Shown: positions 10,590-21,605 of the stretch, one piece after another
How positions within the stretch are numbered: the stretch's first letter is position 1
Layout: each line of letters opens with the position of its first letter
Origin: Phyllostachys edulis
Lineage: Eukaryota > Streptophyta > Magnoliopsida > Poales > Poaceae
Direction of reading: 5' to 3'
DNA: 64,000 nucleotides
Assembly: GCA_036346405.1 (NCBI GenBank)
Contig: CM070566.1
Coordinates: 17,789,533-17,853,532, forward strand
The notes under the pieces: generated by a model
Told to the model about the DNA's origin: nothing
Databases searched by the model: none
What the model saw: only the letters and a program-made list of their open reading frames with translations
Position numbers and translations under genes: made by a program

Positions 10590-11480
10590 TGGGCAGCAGC
10601 AGGTTTGTTCTGCAGCAGCTTCGGAGGCGGCCGGCATTGGCATGCGAGGTACGGCACATCGACTTCAAATCGCTGCGCACACTCGCCAACAGAGATAGTG
10701 CGTGGGTTGCCGCCGCTGATCATGTTGATCAAGTGTGCGATAAGCGCCCGCAAACAGCGGTAGGCGCCCTTCCTGCACAAAGCGCCGCGACGAAGCGGCG
10801 CACATCCTCGACCTCGTCCACGGCGACTTGTGCGGACCGATCGCACCCACGACGCCCAGTGGTAACAAGTATTTTTTACTACTAGTTGATGATATGAGCA
10901 GGCATATGTGGCTACGTCTGCTGTCAAGCAAGGATCAAGCACCAGCTGCAATCCAGAACTTCCAGCGGTAGAGAAGTACTGATCCGAGGAAGTCAAGGTA
11001 CTCCGACCGATCGGGGAGTTCACCTCCATTGAGTTCGGCGAATCTATCGGCCGAAGCGGGTCCGCAAGCACTCACCGCTCCCTACTCACCACAACAAAAT
11101 GGGGTGGTGGAGCGTCGCAACCAGAGCATCGTCGCCATGGCGCGGTGTATGCTCAAGGCCAAGGGCCTCCCTGGATATTTCTGGGGCGAAGCCGTGAACA
11201 CCGCCGTACACATCCTCAATCGCGCCCCGACACGAGCGCTCGATGGCAAGACCCCCTTCGAGGCTTGGTACGGAGAGCGCCCCGCCGTCCACTACTTCCG
11301 GACGTTTGGGTGTGTCGCGCATGTCAAGAACACACGGCCTGGGCTCAAGAAACTTGATGATCGCAAAGACGCCAACAATCGCCGTCACTCGAGCATGGCT
11401 CGAAGGCCTACCGCTGCTACGACCCCTCCACCAGGCGTATCATCGTGTCGCGCGACGTTGTGTTTAACGAGGTGGGACAA
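10590..11480 (+). pseudogene. Copia-2 integrase fragments
   Basis: Pieces of integrase can be read in changing frames: WHARYGTSTSNRC (remnant of the zinc-binding region), LLVDDMSRHMWL near 10880-10915, then a coherent block TAPYSPQQNGVVERRNQS, GYFWGEAVNTAVHILNRAPT and HYFRTFGCVAHVK (about 11071-11335). The catalytic Glu region (NGVVERRNQ) is present, but the middle of the core is missing or scrambled. Confidence 0.82.
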
Positions 11481-11879
11481 TGGAGCTGGGGCGACAAAAG
11501 CAGCGGTGATCCAGGCGACGGCGAGCCCTTCAACGTCGAGTACACTACAGAGTACTTCTCCCAAGACACCTCGATTGCGGCGGCATCACCAGCTCACATG
11601 TCTCCGTCGCCCATGCCAGCGCCAGCCTCTGCACCCATGACGCCACCGGAGCAGTTTGCGCCCACAATGAGTGCGCCAATCGAGTTCGTATCGCCACCGG
11701 CTGATCCTGAGGAGGACTTGGACGTGGACCACGACGATGCTCCACTTCAGTTCCACGCCATCGATGCAGTCATCGGACCAGCCTTGCCGCTCGGCTTGTG
11801 CCCCGTGCTCGACGAGGAGTTGCGATTCACCACGGTGGGCGAACTGTCTCCTTCGGCCGAGGCAGAGCGCGAGGCGAGC

Positions 11880-13330
11880 GCGAGGCGAGCCGCGTCAGCG
11901 TCGCGCGAGGAGATGAAGTCGATCGAAGACAACAACACATGGGAGCTCGTTGCGCCCCCAGCGGGCACCGTGCGTCGGGCTCAAGTGGGTCTTCAAAGTG
12001 AAGCGCGATGAGCATGGCAATGTCATCCGGCACAAAGCGCGTTTGGTCGCCAAAGGCTACGCTCAACGTCGCGGAATCGACTTCGATGAGGTCTTCGCCC
12101 GGCCGCACGAATGGAGTCCGTGAGGGTGTTGCGGCTCGCGGCCCACGAGCACCGGAAGTCCACCACATGGACGTGAAGAGCGCCTTCCTCAACGGCGACC
12201 TCAAGGAGGAGGTGTACGTGAGTCAGCCGTCGGGTTGTGTCGCTGGCGACAGCGAGCACAAGGTATCTGCGTCTTCGCAAGGCGCCAGACGGTCTCCGAC
12301 AAGCACCGAGGGCCCGGAATGCCAAGTTTGATGCGCCCATGGTGTCACTTGGTTTCAGAGGAGCAGCCCGAGCACGGGTGTACATGCGAGCCGAGGGTCG
12401 CCACTAGTGGTCGTCGGGGTCACGCCGACGACTTGATCATTACCGCACCAAAGAACGACGAGATCGTGGCGTTCAAGCTCGAGATGAAGCGCGTCTTCCT
12501 CATGAGCGACCTCGGGCTGCTGTCGTACTACCTCAGCATCGAGGTGAACCAAGGGCCATGCGGCATCTCGCTCTGCCAATCTGCCTATGCAGGGAACTTG
12601 CTTGAGCGGAGCGGCATGAGCACCTGCAACCCCAGTCTGGCGCCGATGGAACCAAGGCTCAAGTTGAGCAAGGAGAGCACTGCTCCACTGGTGGACGCCA
12701 CCGAGTATAGGCGCATCATCGGCGGACTTCGCTACTTGGTGCACACCAGGCCAGATCTTGCCTACGCGGTGGGCTATTTGAGCCGGTTCATGGAGAAACC
12801 ACACGAGGACCACCTCAACGCGGTGAAGCGCGTGCTACGGTATGTGGCGGGAACGCGTGACTACGGTCTTCACTACGCTAGGAGGGAGGATGAACGAGCT
12901 CGATTGGTCGGCTACAGCGACGCCGACATGGCGGGCGACGTCGACACGCGCAAGAGTACCAGCGGCGTTATCTTCTTCCTCGGCGGCAACCCCATCACCT
13001 GGCAGTCCACCAAGCAGAAGGTGGTGGCTCTGTCCTCATGCGAGGCAGAGTATATTGTGGCGGCTACAGCTGCTCGCCAAAGCGTCGCTAGCTCGGCAGG
13101 TGTCGACATGCTCGCAGATCGAGTGCGGTGTGCCGGAGCTCAAGGTGGACAACCACCGCCATCGCCTCAAGAAGAACCCCGCCTTCCACGCATCAAGCAA
13201 ACATATCGACACTCGTTTTCACTACATTCGGGAGTGCATCGACGGGAACAAGATCGTCCTCTGGCACACTTCGACGGAGAACCAGCTGGCGGACGTTCTG
13301 ACCAAGGCACTTGGACGCGTGCGATTCTAG
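11880..13330 (+). pseudogene. Copia-2 reverse transcriptase and RNase H
   Basis: RT pieces: DNNTWELVAPPAG near 11928, HMDVKSAFLNGDLKEEVYV at about 12163-12220, then FKLEMKRVFLMSDLGLLSYYL. The catalytic YVDD reads HADD (12421-12432, HADDLIIT), so two of the four motif residues are changed. The later part is a long clean frame to RNase H: GYSDADMAGDVDTRKSTSG, WQSTKQKVVALSSCEAEY, then HTSTENQLADVLTKALG with a stop at about 13330. Confidence 0.9.
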
Positions 13331-13394
13331 CAACTGCGTGCGTTGATCGGCGTCAACAAGATCGGTGAGCACAGCAAGGACTAGGGGGGAGAAT

Positions 13395-13775
13395 TGTTGA
13401 ATAATCCTGTGCGTTATGACACTTATGACACACGTAGCTTGATTTGGTGTCTTTAATGCATGGTGAATAGCGATCGGACTAACGCTAGTTAAACGCCGAG
13501 TAATGCACATTGAAGACTAGTTATTGGCGCATGAAAGCCCTGGTCATGGGATCGTGGTGCGCAGTTTCGTCTTCATTTTTCGCCACTTATTTTTTGCATT
13601 GTAACGCAAGTAGTTAATGCTGAGCTCCATTGCTTGACTTGATTAGAATAAAAGGAAGGAAAAACAAGAGAAAGGCTGCCAGTTATTGCAGCACCAATTC
13701 GCTGAGTTCTAGTGATCTTTGAGTGCGTGATTTCTGTGTTTGCCGGCGGTGAGAACTCGCCGGTCATCCCCGACA
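13395..13775 (+). repeat. 3' LTR of Copia-2
   Basis: 381 bp partner of 8715-9089. It ends exactly where NLR coding sequence resumes (13776). Confidence 0.93.
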
Positions 13776-14726
13776 GTTGTAAGCAGAGAGGAAGAAAAGA
13801 AGAAAATCGTAGAATTGTTATTGGAAAGAAACAGCAAAGAAGAGACCATAATTGTTCCTATCCATGGTCTTGGAGGCATAGGCAAAACAACATTGGCCAG
13901 ACTGATTTTCAACGATACCCATTTTAAAGAGTATGATCATCGGGTATGGGTCTATGTGTCCCAGGTGCTTGACTTGAAGAAAATCGGAAATACTATAGTT
14001 TCCGGAGTTTCAAAACAAGGAAGCCATGATTTAAATGATCTGGAGTCAATATACCAGCGGCTTAAGGAGCTACTTAATGGTCAGAAGTGTCTGATTGTTC
14101 TAGATGAACTATGGGAGGAGAAAGACACTGAGTTGGAAAATTTGAAGACTATGCTAAATGTGGGCAAGGCGGGCAGCAAGATTGATGTTATAGTAACTAC
14201 ACGTGATGAAGAAATTGCACAAAATATTCGAACGGGTAAATCATACGATTTAAAGCCCTTGGATGATACCATGTGCTGGAGTATAATCAAGAAAAGGTAT
14301 AACTTTGAATCTAGACCTGACAAAGAACAACTGGAGCAGATAGGACAGGACATCGCAAACAAGTGTGCTGGTATAGCATTAGCAGCTCGAGCACTTGGGT
14401 ACATGTTATCTGGAAAGAATCTTGTGGAATGGTCAGCAATCAGAGACAGTGACATTTGGAATGAATATTCATCAGAAGATATGAGTTTTCCACTTCCATC
14501 CTTAATGTTAAGTTACAAAAGCATGCCATCCTATCTAAAGTTATGTTTTGCCTATTGTGCAATCTTTTCAAAAGGTCAGAATATAGGTAAATACGATCTG
14601 ATTCACCAATGGATTGCTCTCGATTTCATCGAGCCATCCAAAACATTTTCAGCCACACAGCTTGGCGAGATGTATGTCAGGCAGCTCCTCGGGATGTCAT
14701 TCCTTCATCATTCCAATTTATCTTCG
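13776..14726 (+). pseudogene. NLR resistance-gene relic, exon 2: NB-ARC domain
   Basis: From GTT at 13776 a continuous frame reads VVSREEEKKKIVELLLERNS and then the NB-ARC nucleotide-binding switch: P-loop GLGGIGKTTLARL (about 13869-13907), RNBS-A, kinase-2 CLIVLDELWEE, RNBS-B VIVTTRDEEIA, GLPL-like CAGIALAARALG, and RNBS-D LKLCFAYCAIFSKG with LIHQWIALDFI. A donor TCG|GTGAGT ends the exon at 14726. The domain would bind ATP/ADP and switch the receptor between off and on states. Its 5' edge is the Copia-2 LTR end, and the CC-NB linker is gone. Confidence 0.93.
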
Positions 14727-14776
14727 GTGAGTTGCTCTATACTATTGTGATTATTTTAATTTGTAAAACAATAATT

Positions 14777-14872
14777 GATTTAAGAACAGCATATATACTA
14801 GCCATATTTACAACTACAAACATCGATTTAACAACAGCATATATATTAGCCATATTTACAACTATAAACATC
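14777..14872 (+). repeat. 48-bp tandem duplication in NLR intron 2
   Basis: Two copies of a 48-bp unit (14777-14824 and 14825-14872), starting gattta(a/-)gaacagcatata, with a few mismatches. Confidence 0.85.
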
Positions 14873-16460
14873 ACCCTGATTATCATCTCAAATACACTTA
14901 TCTCGTATATATGCGCTAATAGGGTAAAGCCTAGAACACGAAAGCTACTAACAGAAGTAAATCATTACCATCTCATGACTAATTTCTAGGAAGCAAGACC
15001 TAGCCATGTCAAGAGATATCACCGTGACCTATAAAGAATCGCAACGGTGAAAGTCGCGGTAGAGTCTGATGCGAAAAAGAAGACGCACAACTGATAACGA
15101 TGGAAGCGCCATGAGCAATCGTGCGAACGCTTTCCAAAAACATGATTCTTTCCAACCCGTATAGGATCACGAGGGACGTCGGTTTCGGAAACACTGCTCT
15201 CCCTGTGACAGTGCATGCCAGCACAGGGATAGAGTAGTCGAGGTAGAGCATCACATAGGAACAGGATGACAATTGGTTCTATCTCGTGTGTCTTTAGATT
15301 GAGAGGACGCCTCCTCATATAGATACTCATGAGCTCAGGAGGAAGGCAAATTACCTCACAGCAAAATTGGAAACCGCATTAAAACACAATTAATGCGTGC
15401 CATAATAGCCTCATAGGATTAGTGGGATTTAGACGTTCGGTTTGAACCATTCTTCTCCTTTCTAATTTCATGTGCAAAAATAAGTTGCCGCTCCGTGCAC
15501 AAACGGACCCGAAATCGCCGCACCATTCACGCGCATGCCACGCAATGACGATGGCGAAAGCGCGCGTGCATGTAGTCTTGTTTTGCTTGCTTCAACTATG
15601 TAAGACCAACTTTACCTAGACTAGCAATATGGTATTAAACTTCCCACCTTCTACCATGTATGAGTGAGACTTTTGGATTTTCTAGGATTTATAAAAAATA
15701 TTATTTGGGTCAAGCCCATAAACTTCAACATATACCTCCACAACAGAACAACTTTTTCTTTTGCGAGTGAACTGTTTGTGTCTTAACTCCACAACAGAAC
15801 AACTGTTTTTTTTTTTTTGCAAGTGAACTGTTCTTCTCTTAACTCATCGTCAAACAGCACATTCAAAATGCAGATTCACATAATTACTCACAAAACACAC
15901 CCATTGTATTAGAAACAAGGCTTCTATTTTGAATAGTTTTTGCATAGATTTCTTTTGTGTTTAGTATGTTGGTGGGAGGTGTGGACGTACACCTATACCC
16001 AAATTCAAGACTTCTTCAATGCGAAATCTAGGTGCCTATTTTCTTCATAATTAAAAAAATATCTAGTTCCTCCTATGTATTCTCATTTTTCTGTATGTTT
16101 AGTTGTATTTTGGGTCTATAGGGGTTGTACATTTGGAATTTTGTGTATGATCTGATTTATATTTCATTGCTGTTTGCGCATATCTTCAAATAACTAGCCA
16201 GATGTCCCGCGCAATTGCGCCGCTAGATACTACAATGTATATGTGTGAAAATTGAGTTATATTTGTTATACAGATCTAATGATTATGATTGAAAAATATA
16301 GTTCTGTTTCTTACACAAATGTAATAGCTCTTATATGTTATACAAATATAATAGTTCTCATGATCACATATACCTGATTAATCTACACTGTTATAATCTA
16401 GACTCATCAAAATAAACGATGTCGATCATTTTTTTTTCCTATGGTTAATGTGATAATTTA
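14873..16460 (+). other. NLR intron 2, left part; mostly no feature
   Basis: About 1.6 kb. The block 14995-15430 has higher GC and looks like a separate inserted segment, but I find no ends and no protein. A 51-bp unit (ctccacaacagaacaact...) is repeated in tandem at about 15736-15838. The rest is AT-rich without recognisable genes. Confidence 0.5.
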
Positions 16461-16701
16461 CACTCCCCTAGTGACAAAAGAATGTCATTTTGGGATACGT
16501 ATAGTCAAACTTTCAAAACTTTGGCTATCGATATCTTTTGAAATATTTAGATTTGATACATGAGAATCATATGTGTAGATTTTTCTCGAAAAGTATATTA
16601 TTGTATTTTATAAATATATCACAATAGAAACTAATGATCAAAGTTATGTTTTAGGGACTATGTCAATGTCCAAAATGACGCTCATTTGTAACTGGAGGGA
16701 G
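16461..16701. mobile_element. Stowaway-type MITE in NLR intron 2
   Basis: A 241-bp non-coding element flanked by TA on both sides (16459-16460, 16702-16703). Its terminal inverted repeats are of the cactccct...atgtcattttggg type and match the right end ctccctccag...cgtcattttgg when reversed. This is the grass Tc1/Mariner-derived Stowaway pattern. Confidence 0.8.
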
Positions 16702-17064
16702 TAGCCACTTAAAGCGAACATGGAAGGATGTTTTAACATTGTTTTAAACTTTTAATACACATTATATGATATAGTATAAGAATAAATGACCAGCGCAATT
16801 ACTCATTATTGTTTCTTTACAAAGAATTTAGTGTAGTTTTATCATATTCGGAGAAATAACCTAAATATTTATATTAACAACAAATTAAGAAACAAGCATT
16901 TAGAAAGACAAATGCAATAATTCTTAATCAACCTATAGAAAGAATTGGAGAAAACTTCTTTACACATATTAAAAGTTTTGTAACCCTCTAGATTTTACAA
17001 TCTTTTACCTAGCTGGCCTATTTGGTAGCCTAATGCGTGTGCTACTGATTTTGGTGCTGTAAAC

Positions 17065-17852
17065 CAGGGTTTTTATTTTCGGCCGATTTTCGGCCGAAAA
17101 TCGGTTTTATCGTTTGTACCGGACCCCCCCGGTAAGAAAACAAACCGGCGCCGAAATTTTTGGGCCAAATCGCGGCCCAGGCGTGTCCGCGTGTGCCGGC
17201 CCAAGGAAGCCCATTCGCCCTCCTCAGTCCTCATTCGTTCCTAGGTCAGAGCACGCAGCAGCAGCACAACTCATTTGGCGGCGCGGCCTCGCCTTCCGCG
17301 GCGGCTCAAAGCCTCGAACCAAATCTCCTCTCCGTTCTTCTTGGCGGCGCATGGAGTCGCAGCGGAGGCAGCGGCGACGCCGGCGAAGTCGGCAACCCAT
17401 CTCGGGGTTCTTCTTGGCTCCCCGAGGCCCAAACTCCGAGCTCCTCCTCACTCGCGCGCATGGAGTGCGTCGAGGCGAGGCGAGGGGAGCGAGCAATGGC
17501 TGGCGGGCTCAAGCGGGGCTGGGCTGGTGCTCAGCGACTCCATCCGCGGTGCTCGCCGCGTTCCCGTGGAGCCGCTTTCGGCGTCTTCTTGCTCTTCGCC
17601 AACAGGAGGCCGCCATCGCGCCGAGGACATGTCGGCTCACTGGGGTTTCTCTGTGGTATGGGGCACGGCACTTCGTGTGCTCAGCGGCGAGTGTTTGAAT
17701 GAATTTGATCGATTTTCAGTCGAAATTTAGTTGAATTTTAAATTTTTGTTTGAAATTTTCGGCCGAAATCTACCGAAATTTTCCGAAAATCGCTAAAATC
17801 GGTTCTATCGGTGACCCCCGGTAAAATTTCAAAACCGATTTTCAAAACCCTG
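17065..17852. mobile_element. Non-autonomous hAT element in NLR intron 2
   Basis: 788 bp with terminal inverted repeats CAGGGTTTT at both ends and a perfect 8-bp target duplication ctgtaaac (17057-17064 and 17853-17860), which is diagnostic of hAT. Subterminal DNA is rich in ttcggccgaaa and aaaatcggtt motifs in both orientations. The middle (about 17150-17700) is very GC-rich with open frames in several frames. It may be captured genic DNA, but I recognise no protein and no transposase. Confidence 0.9.
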
Positions 17853-18596
17853 CTGTAAACCCATTGTCCTCTAGCGTCAACACGGACATCTTTGAATTGT
17901 GGAACTGTGCACGTGCAGGCATCATGTGCAAGCATGTTGCACTTAGACGCAAATACAACTATAATCAATTTTCTTGTTCCTATCTCTAAATTTTTACAAT
18001 CTTTTGCGGAGCAAACTACTTGGCAGCCTAAGTATGCTTTTTCTTTTTACTTTGATTAACGTGATAAAGAGAACGTGATCGCTTATTTTTATCTTGTTTT
18101 AATAAAATAATAGTAATATAATAGGCAGGACTTTGCACTGGAGATCACTATCATTGTTTACAACCTTTATGACGTGTAAGATCCTATCTATGTAATCTGT
18201 GTTTGAAGAAAAAATAGAAACAGAGAAAAATCGTAAAGATTGTGACGATGCTTATAGTGCATCTGTTAAGTTTATCTTAACTAACCTGCATGTGCTCTAA
18301 AATTACTAATATAAATGAGAACAAAACTAATTAGAGAGGACATTTACCTTTTTGACCTCCTTGCATGCAGATACAAAATAAGATCTTGGGATGTTATAGG
18401 TGGGCCATCTAATGCATGGATGCATAATATTTTTTTCTTTTGATTAATGAAAGAATTTCTAGGAATTTTACATTTTCCTGGTTTAAGGATTATTGTGGGG
18501 GATTTTTAGCCCTCTAAAACGGAGAGACCTTTAATCTAACCAGTTGTTTGTAGATATATAGATATGGATAGATTGATTTGCTTAGCAAATATGTCA
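17853..18596 (+). other. NLR intron 2, AT-rich, no feature seen
   Basis: About 740 bases between the hAT element and the SINE-like segment without coding signal or terminal repeats. Confidence 0.5.
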
Positions 18597-18760
18597 TGGA
18601 TGTGAGGACGGGCCTGTGGCTTGCTGGTCAGAGCAAGGTGTTCGTTCCCACCCATCTCGTTTTGATTCCTAGGATCGATTCGATGTGGTTCATTTAACCT
18701 GAGTACACGTGTGTGTTCAATGAGAAAGTGTGTGTATGCTCTGTGAGGTCATGGATCTAT
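18597..18760 (+). mobile_element. Possible tRNA-derived SINE
   Basis: A pol III A-box-like tggcttgctggtc (about 18617) is followed about 40 bases later by a B-box-like ttttgattcc (about 18656), then a GT-rich tail (acacgtgtgtgttc). The spacing fits a SINE head. The B box is imperfect and no target duplication was found. Confidence 0.4.
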
Positions 18761-19283
18761 CGAATCCTCTGCAATCCCGAGCATACGTAGTAGGACCAAC
18801 ACGCTTGTGCATGTAAATGGTGTTAGTGGAGATATTGGTGTGTGCTTCCTTAGACCTTAAAAAAAGCATGGTGCTCAATATTTGATAACCTACCGAACAG
18901 TCCGTATGTTCCAACAAAGCGCCGAAAACTGCTATGCGCCAGACATATACTAGAACATGTTCAATTTAATATTGTTATTTTCATTTAGTTTCAAACTAGT
19001 TAAGTAATCAACATGTATACTATTTAAATAGAAAATAAAATCAGTAAATAATATTAATTTTAGGATATTATACTAAAATACAAAACCAAAAAATGAAATC
19101 CTAGATTCATTCACATTTGCAGCAGAATTAATATATTATTTCGAAATGCTAGGGAAGAATAAATGGTAGCTGTTAAGTCCACCATGGAACAAGCTAGCTG
19201 TTAATCTCTTAAAACAACTTTTATATACATATATTAGATTCTTGGACTTGAGATTTCTAACAGAAGTTGTTATTTTATTTCAG

Positions 19284-20011
19284 ACTTCCCAAAGGCCGGC
19301 GGTGTTCACCATACACGACCAGTGCATGACCTCGCAACATCAGTCATGGCTGACAAGTTACTTGTTTCCAATGCTGAAAAAGGGAGCAACAGTGGTCGGA
19401 ACGAGTACTGCCGTTGTGCATTCCTCACAAATTACAGTGAGCCACCAAAGTTGTGGGCTATATTCCCGGCCGAGGTGAGGGCACTGCGCTTCTTGGATTG
19501 TCAGCTCCGTGATGATACATTTTCATACACGAAGTACTTGCGCGTCTTGGATTTAAGCAGATGCCCGTTCTCAAAGTTGCCCAAGAGTGTTACTGAGCTC
19601 TCAAGATTACAGTACCTAAACCTGCATGGATCTTGGAACATTTCTGCATTACCGGAATCAATTGGCAAAATTGTGCATCTGATCCATCTTGACTTATCAG
19701 GTTGTTCTAGGCTAGTTGAACTGCCAGAATCATTGGGGACTCTCAAATCCTTGGTTCATTTAGAACTATCTGGCTGCTCCAGAGTTGTGGCGATGCCAAA
19801 AACATTCTGCGGCCTCACCAAACTCCAATATTTGAACTTTTCGTCGTGCTCCAATCTTGAAAAGCTACCAGAAGATATAGGCAGCCTCACCGAACTGCAA
19901 TATTTAGACTTATCATGGTGTCATAAACTAGAGAAGTGGTGTGAATCAGACGAGAACAAGATGAAGCTTGCCCACATCGAAAATATAGTAAGTGACTGCC
20001 AAGCTATCTAA
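19284..20011 (+). pseudogene. NLR resistance-gene relic, exon 3: MHD motif and leucine-rich repeats, frameshifted
   Basis: Acceptor tattttatttcag ends at 19283. The exon opens in phase with exon 2 and reads AVFTIHD, then a one-base deletion at about 19320 shifts the frame just inside the conserved MHD region; VHDLATSVMADKLL continues in the next frame. At least five leucine-rich repeats follow (LRVLDLSRC, LQYLNLHGS, LIHLDLSGC, LVHLELSGC, LQYLDLSWC) to a stop at 20011. A GTAAGT at 19988 could be a further donor. The LRR domain is short compared with full receptors, so its C-terminal part is missing. Without the deletion this would be the sensor domain of the receptor. Confidence 0.9.
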
Positions 20012-20607
20012 TCTAAATTCGGCCTCCAACTTTTTCTTTGTGCCACTATATACTTCTTATTTCTTTTCAGCACATCAATTATCTTTTGTCATATTTCCAT
20101 TTCGTACATGGAGTACTCTGTTATACTTATTTGGAAAACAAAAAATAAGCGAAAAACTACTCCGGACGCAACAAAAATACGAAAATTGGAGCCATCAGAG
20201 GATTGAGCAAAGTTCAGGTCTAAGCTGCAGTACTTACTGTACATATCCATGACTTAAATTGGTTTTATTCGGCACCCTTTTTCTTAAGTCATCGTTTATT
20301 TGTTTGCGTATATTTCTCTTACAGCCTAGCTGTTCCTCTCAGCTTGACTGCTCTTTTTTTATTTCTCATCTCTTTTATTTTCTCTTCTTTCTTTTATCCG
20401 ATTTGATTTTGAGATATAGTTTTTATGCACATATGTATAATTATACAGAAAGATAACTTTTACATTTAATATAACTAGGTTGATGTTCAAGAGATAGATT
20501 TGCCTTCGTAGTCGTAGAAAAGATCAGCGTCAACGAAATCTGGATCAATTACAATTGTCTGCGTTGGTTCGTCTTCTGCAATTATACGATAGACGCAAAT
20601 AATAATT
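20012..20607. other. Spacer between NLR relic and Gypsy-A, no feature seen
   Basis: About 600 AT-rich bases. No further LRR-coding exon could be recognised here. Confidence 0.55.
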
Positions 20608-21605
20608 AAATACTTAGGTATGGGCATTTTGAATTCAATGTTATGTCTTTTGGACTAACGAATGCCTCTGCTGCTTTTATGGAGACAATGAACAGGATAT
20701 TGCACGAGTATCTAGATGAATTTGTAGTGGTTTTTATTGATGACATTTTGATCTACTCAAAGACTGAAGAAGATCATGGGCGTTATCTGAGGCTTGTATT
20801 GGAGCCACTGAGGGAATAATTTTTATGCTAAACTGAAAAAGTGTGAGTTTTGGATGTCAGAAGTGGGATTCTTGGGGCATATCATAAATGATAAGGGAAT
20901 ATCTGTTGACCCGAGAAAGATTTCCACAGTGGTAGAATGGGGGAGATCGACCAGCGTCAAAGAAGTGAGGAGTTTCCTTGGATTGGCAGGGTATTATCGG
21001 CGGTTTGTGCAGGATTTCTCTATTATTGCCAAGCCTATGTCCTGGATCACGCAGAAGGATGTGAAGTTTCGGTGGGATGATGATTGTGAACGCAGTTTCC
21101 ATACCCTGAAAGAAAAGCTGGGACCGCCCCTGTTCTTACACTTCTTGAGACTAGGAAGCGTTTTACAGTATACTCTCATGCTTCTCGAGTTGGACTGGGT
21201 TGTGTTCTCATGCAAGAGGGTAAAGTAATAACTTATGCATCGAAGCAACTGAAGAAGCACAAGCAAAATTACCCAACCCATGACTTGGAACTAGCCGCGG
21301 TGGTGTTTGCCTTGAAACTTTGGAGGCATTATTTGTATGGTGAGACCTGTGATATTTTTACGGACCACAAGAGTCTTAAGTACATATTCACGCAGAAAGA
21401 TCTTAATTTAAGGCAGCGCAGGTGGCTGGAGCTGATTAAGGATTATGATCTCTCAATTCAGTACCATCCCGGCAAGGCAAACATTGTTGCTGATGTTCTT
21501 AGTCGCAAGGCGACTCCCGCTACTCTTGTTTGCCTCATTGCTGATTTGATCGCAGGGAGATATCCTATTGCTATGCGGGCATGGCACATGTTGAGAGATA
21601 GTTGA
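20608..21605 (+). pseudogene. Gypsy-A reverse transcriptase and RNase H
   Basis: RT: SFGLTNASAAFMETMNRIL, then the active site VVFIDDILIYSKTEEDH (about 20725-20775), then VGFLGHIINDKGISVDP and SFLGLAGYYRRFVQDFS. RNase H: YASKQLKKHKQNYPTHDLE, ALKLWRHYLYGETCDIFTDH and QRRWLELIKDYDLSIQYHPG. A stop in the thumb region (about 20817) and frame changes at about 20820 and 21200 inactivate it. Confidence 0.92.

Larger units (their letters stand above)
8715..13775 (+). mobile_element. GC-rich Ty1/Copia retrotransposon with paired LTRs (Copia-2)
   Basis: LTRs at 8715-9089 and 13395-13775 both start TGTTGAATAATCC and end CGACA, with a primer binding site after the first and a polypurine tract before the second. 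The internal region keeps the Copia order gag, PR, INT, RT, RNase H but is riddled with frameshifts and lost segments. Flanks do not show a target duplication (gagaat on the left is internal Copia sequence, gttgt on the right is NLR coding sequence), consistent with the left partner being another Copia copy. Coding parts are far more GC-rich than Copia-1. Confidence 0.93.

Noticed and set aside
17114..17702. Long open frames in three frames (about 150-195 codons)
   Set aside because: They lie inside the GC-rich middle of a hAT element, overlap one another, and show no recognisable domain; open length is explained by base composition.
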